A DNA stretch of 64,000 nt from Elephas maximus indicus (lineage: Eukaryota; Chordata; Mammalia; Proboscidea; Elephantidae), in NCBI RefSeq assembly GCF_024166365.1, contig NC_064827.1, positions 50,868,635 to 50,932,634 on the forward strand. Direction: 5' to 3'. Under the pieces are notes generated by a model. The model saw only the letters and a list, made by a program, of their open reading frames with translations. It ran no database searches and was not told where the DNA came from. This document shows, piece after piece, positions 11,778 to 23,325 of the stretch. Made by a program: the position numbers and the translations under genes. Numbering within the stretch: position 1 is the first letter of the stretch; each line of letters begins with the position of its first letter.

Positions 11778-13596
11778 TTAATATACTCCTAGTTGCTCTC
11801 CCCCTAATGAAACAACACACTCCTTCTCTCCACCCTGTGTTTCCGTGTCCATTCAGCCCCCTTCTGTCCCCCGTGGCCTTCACATCTCCCCTACAGATAG
11901 GAGCTGCCCACGTAGTCTCATGTGCCTACTTGATCCAAGAAGCTCACTCCTCACTGGTATCATTTTCTATTTTGTAGTCCAGCCTAATCCCTGTCTGATG
12001 AGTTGGCTTTGGGAGTGGTTCCTGTCTTGGGCTAAGAGAACGTCTAGGGACCATGGTCTCCAGGGTCCTTCTAGTCTCAGTCAGACAATTAAGTCTGGTC
12101 TTTTTATGAGACTTTGAGGTCTGCATCCCACTGTTCTCCTGCTCCTTCAAGGATTCTCTGTTATGTTCCCTGTCAGGGCAGTCATCAGTTATAGCTGGGC
12201 ACCATCTAGTCTCAGGCTGATGTAGTCTCTGATTTATGTGGCCCTTTCTGTCACTTGGGCTCATAATTACCTTGTGTCTTTGGTGTTTTTCATTTCTCCT
12301 TTGCTCCAGGTGGGTTGAGACCAATTGATGCATTTTAGATGGCCGCTTGCTAGCGTTTAAGACCCCAGATGCCACTCTCCAAAGTGGGATGCAGAATGTT
12401 TTCTTAATAGATTTTATTATGCCAATTGACCTAGATGTCCCCTGAAACCATGGTCCCCAAACCCCTGCCTCTGCTGCACTGGGCTTCAAAGTGTTCAGTT
12501 TATTCAGGAAACTTCTTTGCTTTTGGTTTATCCAGTTGTACTGACCTCTTCTCTATTGCGTGTTGTCTTTCCCTTTGCCTAAATTAATTCTTGTCTACTA
12601 TCTAATTAGTGAATCCACCACTCCCTCCTTCCCTCATCTCATAACCATCAAAGAATATTATCTTCTCTGTTTAAACAATTTCTTGAGTTCTTGTAATAGT
12701 GGTCTCATACAATATTTGTCCTTTTGCAGCTCACTAATTTCACTCAGCATAATGCCTTCCAGATTCCTCCACGTTATGAAACATTTCACAGACTCATCGT
12801 TGTTCTTTATCGATGCATAGTACTCCGTTGTGTGAATATACCATAATTTTTTTATCCATTCATCCGTTGACGGGCATCTTGGTTGCTTCCATCTTTTTGC
12901 TATTGCAAACAGTGCTGCAATGAACATGGGTGTGCATATATCTGTTCGTGTAAAGGCTTTTATTTCTCTAGGATATATTCCAAGAAGTGGGATTGCTGAA
13001 TCGTATGGTAGTTCTATTTCTAGCTTTTTAAAGAAGCGCCAAATTGACTTCCAAAGTGGTTGTACCATTTGACATTCCCACCAGCAGTGTATAAGTCCAC
13101 AGCCTCTCCAACATTTATTATTTTGTGTTTTCTGGATCAATACCCGTTTATTGGAGTGAGATGGAATCTCATTGTAGTTTTGATTTGCATTTCTCTAGTA
13201 GCTAATGATTGTGAGCATTGCCTCATATATCTGTTAGCTACCTGAATGTCTTCTTTAGTGAAGTACCTATTCATATCCTTTGCCGATTTTTTAATTGGGT
13301 TATTATCTTTTTGTTGTTGAGTTTTCACAGTAACTTGTAGATTTTAGAGATCAGCCACTGATCGGAAATGTTGTAGCTAAAAACTTTTTCCCAATCTGTA
13401 GGTAATCTGGTAATCTTTTTACTCTTTTGGGGAGATCTTTGGATGAGCATAGGTGTTGGACTTTTAGGAGCTCCCAGTTATCTAATTTCTCTTCTGGTAT
13501 TTGTACACTTCTAGTAATGTTTTGTATACCGTTTATGCCATGTATTAGGGCTCCTAGTGTTGTCCCTATTTTTTCTCCCATGATCTTTATCATTTT

Positions 13597-13762
13597 GGAA
13601 ACCGTGGTGGTATAGTGGTTAAGTGCTACAGCAGCTAACCAAAAGGTCAGCAGTTCAAATCCACCACGTGCTTCTTGGAAACCCTGTGGGGCAGTTCTAC
13701 TCTGTCCTATAGGGTCACTATGAGTCCAAATTGACTTGATGGCAATGGGTTTTGGTTTGGTT
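13597..13762 (+). repeat. AfroSINE inserted in L1 ORF2
   Basis: Full copy (ggaaaccgtggtggtatagt ... gcaatgggttttggtttgg). The flanks 13561-13596 and 13763-13797 are near-identical 35-36 bp copies of L1 sequence, so the target duplication is unusually long. See findings. Confidence 0.92.
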
Positions 13763-14566
13763 TGTCCTTATTTTTCTTCCATGATTTTTATCATTTTAGA
13801 TCTTATGTTTAGGTCTTTGATCCATTTTGAGTTGGTTTTTGTGCATGGTGTGAGGTATGGGTCTTGTTTCATTTTTTGCAGATGGATATCCAGTTATTCC
13901 AACACCATTTGTTAAACAGACTGTCTTTTCCCCATTTAACAGACTTTGGGCCTTTGTCAGATGTCAGCTGCTCATATGTGGATGGATTTATGCCTGGATT
14001 CTCAATTCTGTTCCATTGGTGTATGTATCTGTTGTTGTACCAGTACCAGGCTGTTTTGACTACTGTGGTGGTATAATAGTTTCTAAAATCAGATAGTGTG
14101 AGGCCTCCCGCTTTTTTCTTCTTTTTCAGTAATGCTTTGCTTATCCGGGGTCTCTTTCCCTTCCATATGAAAGGGAAAATCAAAAAACATCACTGGTATT
14201 TGGATTGGGATTGCATTGTGTCTATTGATCGCTTTGGGCAGATTAGACATTTTTACAATATGGAGTCTTCCTATCCACGAGCAAGGTATGTTTTCCCACT
14301 TATGTAAGTCTCTTTTGACTTCTTGCAGTAGTGTCGTATAGTTTTCTTTGTATGGTCTTTTACATCTGTGGTTAGATTTATTCCTAGGTATTTTATCTTC
14401 TTGGGGCTATTATAAATGGTATTGATTTGGTGATTTCCTCTTCGATCCTCTCTTTGTTGGTGTAGAGCAATCCAACTGATTTATGTATGTTTAACTTGTA
14501 TCCTGACACTCTGCTAAACTCTTCTATTTCAGTAGTTTTCTATTACAAGAAAACTTTAAAAAAAAA

Positions 14567-14929
14567 TAGTTTGGATATTTCTGCAGATACTTGAGCCTCC
14601 ATGGCTCTTTGGGCTATATGGCAGAGTGTGGTGAGTTCTCTGCCCAGTGATGTGTTAAGGCAGAGGCTGTGGGCAGAGGAAGGCTTGGCACCTGGAACCC
14701 AACATCTGGATAGATAATGGGAGAAAGCATAGCTAGGGAAGGAAGGGAAGGCTGTGATGGGAAGAGAGAGACATGACAGGCAATAGGGGAAATTTAAGTG
14801 GTCCCATCGGGATCACGTATGGAGCGATGGAGGTATATTGAAAGGCAGTTAGGAATCTGAAGATAGGCAATATTGGAAGAATCAGGAGTGCAAATATCAG
14901 TATCAAGGCACAGGGTTCAGTGTCTGGCT
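14567..14929. other. No recognised feature
   Basis: Purine-rich unique-looking sequence between the L1 and the L2 relic. No supported gene. Confidence 0.45.
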
Positions 14930-15097
14930 TTAGTTCCTGACAGTTGCTTTCTGCTTCATGTAGCATAAAATCCAAAATCCTTACCAAGGCCTGCAAGATC
15001 CTACAAATTCTAGCTCTAAGTTTTCTGTTTAGCTTCATCTCTATACTCCCTGGTGCTTGCTAGGCTCCAGCAAATTCACCTGCCTGTCATTCTTCCA

Positions 15098-15260
15098 GAA
15101 ACCCTGGTGGCATAGTGGTTAAGAGATATGGCTGCTAACCAAAAGGTCAGCAGTTTGAATCCACTGGGCACTCCTTGGAAACTCTCTGGGGCAGTTCTAC
15201 TCTGTCCTGTAGGGTTGCTATGAGTTGGAATTGACTCGATGGCAATGAGTTTTTTTTTTT
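15098..15260 (+). repeat. AfroSINE in L2
   Basis: Head 'aaaccctggtggcatagtgg', tail 'ctatgagttggaattgactc', T-rich end. It forms the left part of a composite that shares one target duplication, TTCTTCCA, at 15090-15097 and 15433-15440. Confidence 0.92.
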
Positions 15261-15264
15261 TAAT

Positions 15265-15432
15265 GGCTCTCCTGACTCATAGTGATCCTCTAGGACAATA
15301 GAACTGGCCCATAGAGTTTCCTAGGCTGTACTCTTTATGGGAGCAGATCACCAGATCTTTTCTCCTGTGGAACAGCTGGTAGGTGGCTATGAGTTGGAAT
15401 TGACTTGATGGCACACAACAAAAACAACACGG
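15265..15432. repeat. Inverted AfroSINE pieces (antisense body + sense tail)
   Basis: 15265-15372 is antisense SINE body ('gactcatagtgatcctctag' to 'agatcttttctcctgtggaac'). 15375-15428 is a sense tail ('ggctatgagttggaattgac', 'ttgatggcacacaac') with an RTE-like ACA-rich end. The arrangement could be a 5' inversion or two nested events. Confidence 0.7.
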
Positions 15433-15910
15433 TTCTTCCAAAATTTCAAGCTCTTTTCTGACTCAGGGCCTTTCCACATGCTGTTTCCTCTGCCTGGAAT
15501 CCTGTCCTCCTTCACCACTTCCCATGTACTGCCCCCTAATTTGGCTGACTCCTACTTGTCCTTCAAGTATCAGCTTTAATATAGTCTTCTTCAGAGTAGC
15601 CTTTTCTGACCTCCTAATTTAAATTACCCCCCTGCCCAGTTACACTCTGTCACAGTCTTTTGAACCCTGTACCTGTTTTTTATAGCTCTCATTATTATAA
15701 GATGGAATTATTTGCTTGTATTGTGTGTGTTCCCCACTAGACTGTGGGCTCCATAACAACAAGGACTGTATGTGTCTTGTTTCATGACCATAATAGTCAT
15801 TGACCAGCATAGTATCTGCAGATACTCAGTATTTGTTGAATTAATTAATTGTGAATTAATCCCAGAGTCCAAAGGTGATTGTGTTGGGGGCAGGTGACCA
15901 TGTGGCTATG

Positions 15911-16344
15911 TTGTTGTTAGATGCCCTCGAGTCATTTCCAACTCATAGCGACCCTATGTACAACAAAACAAAACACAGCCTGGTCCTGCGCCATTCTCAC
16001 AGTCATTGTTATGCTTGAGCCAGTTGTTGCAGCCACTATGTCAGTCTGTGTCTATTGAGGGTCTGTCTTCTTTTTCACCGACCTTCTGCTTTACCAAGCA
16101 TGATTGATGTCCTTCTCCAGGGACTGATTCCTCCTGATAACCAGTCCAAAATATGTGAGACAAAGTCTCACCATCTTCACTTCTAAGGAGCATCCTAACT
16201 ATACTTCTTCCAGGACAGATTTGTTCATTCTTTTGGCAGTCCATGGTATATTCAATATTCTTCGCCAACAGCATAATTCAAAAGTGTCAATTTTTCTTTG
16301 GTCTTCCTTATTCATTGCCTAGCTTTCATATGCATATGAGGCTA
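15911..16344 (-). mobile_element. RTE/BovB-type LINE 3' fragment, antisense
   Basis: The minus strand encodes the degenerate C-terminal part of the RTE ORF ('LLAKNIEYTMDCQKNEQICP' region) followed by the 3' end 'cgctatgagttggaaatgac' and a (CAA)n tail, seen here as ttgttgttag at 15911. It is 5'-truncated and frame-broken, and homologous to the copies at 27285 and 49834. Confidence 0.88.
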
Positions 16345-16413
16345 TAGCCATGTAGAATGAAAGAATTCAAGAAGTGTGTCATAAAATCTTTCTCCGAATA
16401 CTCCATTTGGCCA

Positions 16414-16935
16414 TGTTATGGATTGAGTTGTGTCCCCCAAAAATGTGTGTCATCTTGGCTAGATCGTGATTCTCAGCATTGTGTGGTGGTTGTCCTCCAT
16501 TTTGTGATCTCCTGTAATTACCTGTATCTTGTATATCCTACCTCTATGATGTTAATGAGGTAGGATTAGAGGCAGTTATGTTAATGAGGCAGGACTCAAT
16601 CTACAGGATTAGGTTGTATCTTGAGTCAATCTCTTTTGAGATATAAAAGGCAGAAGCACACAGAGAGGAGATGGAGCCTCATGTCACCAAGAAAGAAGCT
16701 CTGAGAACAGAGCATGTCCTTTGGACTTGGCATCCCTGAACTGAGAACCTACTAGACCAGGGGAAGATTGATGACAAGGACTTTCCCCTAGAACTCAGAG
16801 AGAGAGAAAACATTCCCAGATTCTGGTGTCTTAAATTCAGACTTCTACCCTCCTTGACCGTGAGAGAATAAATTTGTTTGTTAAAGTCATCCAGTTGTGC
16901 TGTTTCTGTTATAGCAGCAATAGATAACTAAGACT
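16414..16935 (+). mobile_element. Solo LTR, ERVL-MaLR-like
   Basis: Begins TGTTATGGATTGAGTTGTGT with CCCCCAAAA following, has an AATAAA signal at about 16867, and ends 'tgttatagcagcaatagata' then 'actaagact'. This layout matches MaLR-type LTRs of mammals. A 20-bp internal direct repeat (atgttaatgagg) occurs near 16549 and 16577. No internal retroviral sequence or partner LTR is present, so it is a solo LTR. No clear target duplication was found. Confidence 0.75.
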
Positions 16936-17189
16936 TAATTTTTTTTTAGTTTTGATACCCCATCCTCCCACTGAACCTGGAATAAGCTCCCCTCCATTAT
17001 GCTTTTCTAGACTATTCTTCTTCTATTATAATATTGTATTGAAATACTGTCTTTTTTACTGTACACCTATCAAGACAGCTCTATTCATTTTACATCGCCA
17101 ATGGTTAGCAAAATACCGATATATAAAATAAACTTTGAGTTCTCCCTTCTTTCAGTTACTATTGCATTTGTAGCTAGGTACAGCCTGAT
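16936..17189. other. No recognised feature
   Basis: AT-rich spacer after the LTR. Confidence 0.5.
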
Positions 17190-17330
17190 CTCATTGGTTT
17201 ATCCTTGGTTGTTTCGTCTTTCTGGCTAGGTTGTAAACTCCTTGGGGACAAGGATGCTTTGTGTCTAACCTATCTTTGTGTGTTCCGTCTTGCCTACAAA
17301 GTGTTAGTTGATTGTTTGGGAAGGTACAAT
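17190..17330 (+). repeat. L2 LINE 3' end relic
   Basis: 'ggttgtaaactccttgggga', 'caaggatgctttgtgtctaa' and 'gtgttagttgattgtttggg' follow the L2 3'-end pattern. Confidence 0.5.
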
Positions 17331-17649
17331 GTACTACTAGACAGAGGAGAACGGGGATATGAATGCTGTCACTCTCTACTTGGTGCACATGGCAGACATT
17401 ATTAACCGGTTACAGCATTCATCCTTCCTCAATCCTTCTCAATATAGTGCTCTAGTAGTCACTTCCAATCCTTCAGAATTGTCATACAAGATAAAACCTG
17501 GTTGACTTTCTCTGGATTAAAATCTTGGGCACCAAAGATTCAAATTCTGGGCTTGAGCCTGACCACCACATGGCTTCGGGTTAGGTAAGGAGCCACTTTA
17601 ATTGCCCAGTTCGCACTACAGAAAGAGTAATCTTTCCAAACTGAGCTGC

Positions 17650-17820
17650 TTTAATAACGGTAGTCAACGGTAACTTATTTCATCCTCACAACAACCCTGT
17701 GGCTAGGTAACTGCTATCATCATCAACGTAAGAGAGTAGCATGCAACCTAAACAGGTTAAATAACTTCTGCCAAAGTCACAAACTAGTAAATGGCGGATC
17801 AGCAGGATCCCATCATGGAG
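17650..17820 (-). repeat. MIR relic, antisense
   Basis: 'catcctcacaacaaccctgt' followed by 'ggctaggtaactgctatcat', then 'aaagtcacaaactagtaaat', is the antisense MIR pattern. Confidence 0.6.
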
Positions 17821-19534
17821 CAGATGGTGTACTTGGATTTGCCTGATTTCAGGAGAGCGTAATAAAGGGACTACTTGTAAAGGCGTGGGCAGGCTGTTGG
17901 AAACCACGAAGCCTGGTATAGTACCTTGAGACTTCTAGCGTATCTCACCTACAGGCAGAGTAAAAAAAAAAAAAAGTAGGGAGGGATAATTGGAACCCAA
18001 AGATCCAGCAAATAGAAGGGACACTGTGGGGAAGATCACCTGTAAAAGACGTTTGAGCGAAGAATGCAGCCTGCACTGAGGAAAAAGGGGGTGGGGAGGC
18101 AGATACCAGACCTTGCTCTCCTTTCTTCCTCAGCTTCCTGTCAGTGTGCCCCTTGGGAAGCTGATGTGATTTACCCTGTTCATCCCTAAGGATACGAAAC
18201 AGGGTGAGAAAGGTGGATCTGGGGGCAAGCAGCTGTGGAACAGGGATTTGAACTTAATCTGGCTCTGGGTTTCACAATTTTGCTTCTCTAGTACAAAGTG
18301 CCTCATGAGGGCTGGTCCCGATTTAATGAAGACCTGAATGGTCAGTGAGGGATTATTTTTTTTCCTGTAGTCATTGAAAAGCACAGTAGGTAGAAGCTGC
18401 TGACCATTCTTCTCTATAGGGGAGGGCTAGGGACAACTTATTAATGGTCTGGTTTAGATTAATATACTCAGTATTTTCAAGAGGTGGCGGAGAGGTCTCC
18501 TTTTTATTTGTTACCTCTTGTAGCTAATTATGTTTCCCAGAATAGGCTGAGCCCTGCAGCTGCTGGAGATGATCCTCTAGGTAACTTCAGCATCACACTC
18601 TGGGGCCAGCCTGTGCTGGATTCTGCTGCCTTGTCACATCCCATCCAATCTCTGCAGGACAGGAAGGGCGTTCATTTAGAACACCTCATTTCATTTCCAC
18701 AACAGAGTCCCCATGAAAGGAAGTGCTCTGCTCACTCTTGGAAGGTGGTTTCTTCTTTCCAAATTGAGCTTCAGGAACATATGAGAAGAGAGGCAGCCTA
18801 AACATTTACATGTATCTGCAATATCAACCTGCATAAATTTAGCCTATGAAGGTGGTTGTGCTAGTTGTAGGAATGGTGACTGATTTCAATTATGTAATTA
18901 TTTATTGTCTACCACAGGCCAAGCACTGGGGCTACAAGGATGAACAAAACAGACACATTCTCATCAAGTTTCAGAATTTACTACCAAAGTCCTAATTGTC
19001 AGTTGAAATTGAAGTATATGTCTTTTTTCCCCTTAGAGGATATAGGAGAGGGCAAGGAATAGAGCCTAAAAAAATTATGAAAGTGAGAGACATTAAAAAA
19101 AAACATATTGCGCAATAGCCTTTTTAGCAACCATTACTTAAAACTTGAGAGTGAAATGTGTGTATATACCATATGGTACGGGTGCATTATGCTTTTTGTC
19201 AATATAATTTGAATGTACACTTAGCAGCATCCCAGCTTAATGAGGGGGATTTCTAGTTTTCTGTATACTGACAGAATTCCCCGTGATGCAGCTAGGAGAG
19301 ATAATAATAGCAACAATAGCAAGTCACTTCATTAAGGAGGATCACTTTATGCTGAGTCCCAGATACTTTCAGTACTTAGCAGTGACTCTTGGACTCTCTC
19401 TAAGTCCTTACAGTTTTTTAGAGAATGAAAAGGAAGTTTCTGTAGAAGCACAAAACTTTGAAGCTTCAAGAGGAATTTTCTCAAACCCAGTGTGGCTCTG
19501 TGATCACATATCAGTATCATCTAGATAATCCAAT
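17821..19534. other. No recognised gene; possible faint L2/MIR piece
   Basis: Unique-looking sequence. 18895-18980 ('ttattgtctaccacaggcca', 'ggatgaacaaaacagacaca') resembles an antisense L2/MIR fragment. An ORF at 18484-18801 has no recognisable domain. Confidence 0.45.
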
Positions 19535-19965
19535 AAATAGCTATTGAGCACCTACTATCTGCAGGGTATACAACCAGGAAACAAGAGATGGTTAAGAGTG
19601 CAGACTGGAGTCACATCATAGAGCCCAGATTTGCCAACCTGGAAACAGGGCCCCAAAAGAGAACTCAGTAAATAGAGATGAAAGGACATTAAGGAGGGAA
19701 TGCAGCACAGAAGATCTAGGACTTTCCTGTAAACTGGGCAGGACGTCTAGAACACTCTCCCTGGGTCTAGCTGCACACTGAGATACAGATGCACCTTCAG
19801 CTGGGTGAGCAAATGTTAAAGAGCACCAAGAGAGGCTGGTAAGGAAGGTAGGGGACAGATTATGAAGCCTACTCTAGAGCATGCTAAGGTGTTTCAATGT
19901 GAGCCTATAAAATGGTGTTTCTTTTTCTTTTAAATAAGGCAATGGCATGATGAGACTTTTGTTTA
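19535..19965 (+). repeat. Old unassigned repeat relics
   Basis: 'ctattgagcacctactatct' at the left is MIR/L2-like. The remainder (ggtaaggaaggtaggggaca, 'gcaatggcatgatgagac') resembles the old repeat at the start of the window. Family not named. Confidence 0.35.
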
Positions 19966-20211
19966 GGAAGGCCACCCTTCAATGCTTCTGTTTATCCCCA
20001 TGGTCCTAATTAATTGCCTTCTCATCATCGTTCCCACACAGGTTGGCTCTTGCCATATCAGGACTTAAAGTTATTTTACTCCATGAATGTCTTCCAATTG
20101 TGAAATTTGTTAAAGACAGACCCTTCAAAAAAGGACAAGGGCATGGCAGATAAATTTCATTTCTAAATGACATCCCATGAGAAGTTTGTTTCTGGAAAAT
20201 CCTGAAGGCTT

Positions 20212-20291
20212 GGGCTTGGGGCTCAGGTGAGTTACCCTCGTTCCACACTAGAACCAGAGAATAGGGTGGCTATATGGGCATGCAGCATTGG
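20212..20291 (+). repeat. Local duplicated segment, copy 1
   Basis: About 80 bp ('cttggggctcaggtgagtta' to 'tatgggcatgcagcattgg') recurs in the same orientation at 21474-21560 with a few mismatches and a short indel. Confidence 0.85.
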
Positions 20292-21080
20292 AAGCTTCCT
20301 GAGAGCACCTCTTCCATGTCCTTCTTATCTGTCTCCCCAGCCTTACCATGTGCTTGGCATATTGCACTCAATATGTATTTAATAAACGAAAGGCTGTTAC
20401 CCCTTCCCCGGAGGGGAACCTTAGATGGGGGCTTCAAAGTGGTGCTTTCCCCTCTGTGATGGTATCCTTGTGTTTCAGGGAAGTATGCTTCTTTGGCAGT
20501 GTGGAAGCCCACCTGGTCTCCCAGGAGATGCCTAGAGTAAAACTTTCATATTGTATTGCCCAGAGCTGAAGAGCAAACTATGGCTGTCAAATGTGACCAG
20601 TGGAAGGCAGCAGAGGGCTGCACAGCAAGGGCCAGCTACCCATAAAAGAATTTCCCTCAGGAGACCATTGAAGTACTAGGATATGAGTCTAGACCTAAGA
20701 ATTGAGAGTGCAGAGCTGCAAAGGGAAATGGCCATAGATAACCAAGAAGAAGACCAGTAGCACCTTAGGAGACAGGTTGGGCTGTGGAGAAACTGAGGAA
20801 ATGGGACCTTGAAAACCTGAAGTAGATTGGAGAATACCAATGGGAAACCAGAAACTCTGGGCCAGCATGTGGAGGAAGGACCAGCCCAGCACCAAAACAC
20901 AGTTGCTTTGCCTCCTGCAAATCAGCAGAGTCTGTGGTGAGCTGGATGAGACAGACACTTTCTAGTAGATCTTAAAGCAAACCTCAGTTGACCTTTAGGC
21001 CTTTTACCTTGCTTAGAGGTTGCAGTGGCTCTGGGCTTTGGAATAACTCCTTCCCCATTCTTTTCCTCTCCCTAATTTTT
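20292..21080. other. No recognised feature between the duplicated segments
   Basis: Several short ORFs overlap on both strands here, but none shows a domain or a splice context I could defend. Confidence 0.45.
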
Positions 21081-21094
21081 TTAACACCCAGTCT

Positions 21095-21259
21095 CAGAAA
21101 CCCTGGTGGCGTAGTGGTTAAGTGCCACGGCTGCGAACCAAAGGGTCAGCAATTCAGATCCACCAGGCGCTCCCTGGAAACTCTATGGGGCAGTTGTACT
21201 CTGTCCTGTAGGGTCGCTATGAGTCGGAATTGACTCGACCGCACCGGGTTTAGTTTGGT
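21095..21259 (+). repeat. AfroSINE with perfect 14-bp target duplication
   Basis: Full copy from 'aaaccctggtggcgtagtgg' to 'accgggtttagtttgg'. Flanked by TTAACACCCAGTCT at 21081-21094 and 21260-21273. The good match to the common form and intact duplication indicate a fairly recent insertion. Confidence 0.95.
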
Positions 21260-21473
21260 TTAACACCCAGTCTTATCCATTTGTTCTATGGCCAGCTGTG
21301 GAGGCTAGTCCTACGCTTAGGTGATAATTCGCTTCTTCATTGCCTCATTAGTGGCCATCTACCCTCAGTTTACTGCCATGACTAGCAGAAGTTAGGCAAT
21401 GTTTCTCCCTTTTAGCCTGTGCCTTATTGAGGTTTTGCTTACTGGCTAAGATATGTCCCTGGGTTCCTTCTGG

Positions 21474-21560
21474 TAGCTTGGGGCTCAGGTGAGTTACCCT
21501 TGTTCCACGCTTGAACCAGAGCCCTGGGAATAGGGCGGCTATATGGGCATGCAGCATTGG
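21474..21560 (+). repeat. Local duplicated segment, copy 2
   Basis: Second copy of the 20212-20291 segment. It carries about 7 extra bases ('gccctgg') relative to copy 1. Confidence 0.85.
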
Positions 21561-22642
21561 GACCTAAAGTGATGTTCCAGCCTCCTATTACCATGGCTTC
21601 CGAAGAGAAAAACACCTTTACACATACAATAATAAATATAATCATCCACCAAGTTAAGAAAGAGAATACCCAATTTCTCACAATTTCATTTTCTTTTCAC
21701 CCTTGTTGGTGCTATCAGTCTGCCTGTAACAGCCAATGAAATAAATTGTTGTGAGTTCCTATTGTTGGCCTTGATGGTTGGAATTACTACCATTACTGAC
21801 AGTAGGCTTTGTGACTTATTCAAAAGACAGGTACCTTTTGAATGTCCCCATTTATTTTTTTCAAGTTCGTCGGCCAAATTATCTTAAAAATTTTTTTTTT
21901 GTGTGTGTGTCTTTATGCTTGTATCTTCTAAGTTTATTTTTCCTCAAGGAAGCATCATGAGTGTCTTATTGGCTAGAGCCTCATTGCCTGGTAAGATCTC
22001 TTTCTAAATGTGTTATCACTGCTTTTCTTCCCATAGTCAGTCAATAACAGGTGCTATTGAATGAATAGATGGGTGAGTGCCTGTTATATAATAAGTACCA
22101 TCACCTTCTTTTATCCTAGGACCTTTCTATTTCTTCAGTTCAACAAATAAAATGATCACCATTCTTCCCTCCTTCAATAGATGTAAATGTGGGGTAATCA
22201 CCAAAGGAAGGGGTTGAGGACCACTTAACTCAGCCACTCATCCCACTTGGCTTCAGAATCTCAGTACCCTGGTAAGTGCAGCACTAGAAGACAACCTGAG
22301 AAGATGACCCTATGAGGCCCTTCCTATTCTGTTATATTTAGGGTTTAGTGGCTTTTCCATCTTATCACCACAATCACACCCTTTGCATTAGACATGTTGC
22401 ATTTACTCTTTGTGATTTAGAGGACAGCATTAGAATTCATTAGTGGATGGGTATTACAGGGAAACAAATTTGGGCTAAATTTACTAAAGACCCAACTTCT
22501 AACAGTTGAACCTGCCCAAAGATAGAAGGGGCTGCTTTACAAAGGGGTGAACTCCAATCATTGGAGGTTAGGCAGAGGCTAGAAAATTGTTTATCAACAC
22601 TCGTTTTCTCTGACCCTCAGATCCTTTGTTTTTAAAGTATTC
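21561..22642. other. No recognised feature
   Basis: Unique-looking sequence with a T/GT run at about 21890-21910. No supported gene. Confidence 0.45.
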
Positions 22643-22655
22643 TATAACATTCAGT

Positions 22656-22823
22656 GGAAACCCTGGTGGCATAGTAGTTAAGAGCTACAGCTGCTAACCA
22701 AAACGTCAGCAGTTTGAATCTACCAGGTGCTCTTTGGAAACCGTATGGGGCAGTTCTACCCTGTCCTATAGGGTCACTATGAGTCGAATCGACTTGATGG
22801 CAGCGGGTTTGGTTTTGGGGGTT
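22656..22823 (+). repeat. AfroSINE with 13-bp target duplication
   Basis: Full copy. Flanks are TATAACATTCAGT at 22643-22655 and TATAGCATTCAGT at 22824-22836, differing at one base. Confidence 0.95.
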
Positions 22824-22959
22824 TATAGCATTCAGTACACATGATGATTATGTCCACTTCTAGAATAGGTTACTTACAAGTTCCGACTGATGCCTGAACC
22901 TTAGCCAGTGAATACTGCAACATCTTAGAAACAGTATCTAGCTCCTTTTTACCAGATAA

Positions 22960-23325
22960 AAAATGAATTAACATTCATTGAGCTCCGATGTACCAGGTAC
23001 TCTTCCAATCACCTTTAATCCTTACAACAGGCCTGCTAGGCAAGGTTTATTCTCTTCATTCCATAGGTGAGGAAACTGAGACTTACAGGGTTTAAGTCAC
23101 TTGTCCAAGTTCGCATCATCCAAAACCAAACCCATTGCCGAGTCGATTCCAACTCATAGTGACCCTATAGGACAGAGTAGAACTGCTCCGAAGGGTTCCA
23201 AGGAGCAGCTGGTGGATTCAAACTGCTGACCTTTTAATTAGCAGCTGAGCCACCAAGGCTCCAAGTTCACATCATAGCAGAGCCAAAATATGGATCCAGG
23301 TCTGTCTGAAGGATCTGTCTTTTCA
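22960..23325 (-). repeat. MIR, antisense, split by an AfroSINE
   Basis: 'attcattgagctccgatgta', 'ccataggtgaggaaactgag' and, beyond the SINE, 'agcagagccaaaatatggat' form one antisense MIR, interrupted at 23120-23260. Confidence 0.7.
23120..23260 (-). repeat. AfroSINE in MIR, 15-bp target duplication
   Basis: Antisense copy ('ccaaaaccaaacccattgcc' to 'ctgagccaccaaggct'). Flanks CCAAGTTCGCATCAT (23105-23119) and CCAAGTTCACATCAT (23261-23275). Confidence 0.95.

Larger units (their letters stand above)
11639..14544 (-). mobile_element. L1 LINE, 5'-truncated, antisense
   Basis: On the minus strand this is an L1 that ends with the 3'UTR (polyA side at about 11640) and is truncated in ORF2 near 14544. 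Broken ORF2 pieces are visible on the minus strand: 13869-14183 ([18 protein letters not shown]), 13351-13593, 13137-13328 and 12658-13140 ([19 protein letters not shown]), the C-terminal part of ORF2. Flanks 11616-11638 and 14545-14566 look like an A-rich target duplication (ACAAGAAAACTTTAAAA type). Two SINE insertions lie inside. Confidence 0.93.
14930..15850 (+). repeat. L2 LINE 3' region, split by SINEs
   Basis: Old L2 sequence: 'ctttctgcttcatgtagcat', 'aaaatccttaccaaggcctg', then after the SINE cluster 'tttccacatgctgtttcctc', 'tgcctggaatcctgtcctcc', and the 3' end 'ctagactgtgggctcc' with 'tcagtatttgttgaat'. The SINE cluster at 15098-15432 interrupts it. Confidence 0.75.

Noticed and set aside
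11944..12489. 181-codon ORF on the minus strand
   Set aside because: Lies in the 3'UTR of an antisense L1; homologous frames recur at 47335-47670 and 32008-32190, so it is an L1 by-product.
16414..16935. Possible endogenous retrovirus
   Set aside because: Only one LTR is present and no gag, pol or env-like sequence lies on either side, so it is a solo LTR.
20222..20240. Splice-donor-like CAGGTGAGTT
   Set aside because: A good match to the donor consensus, but with no upstream open exon or acceptor and the word sits in a duplicated segment.
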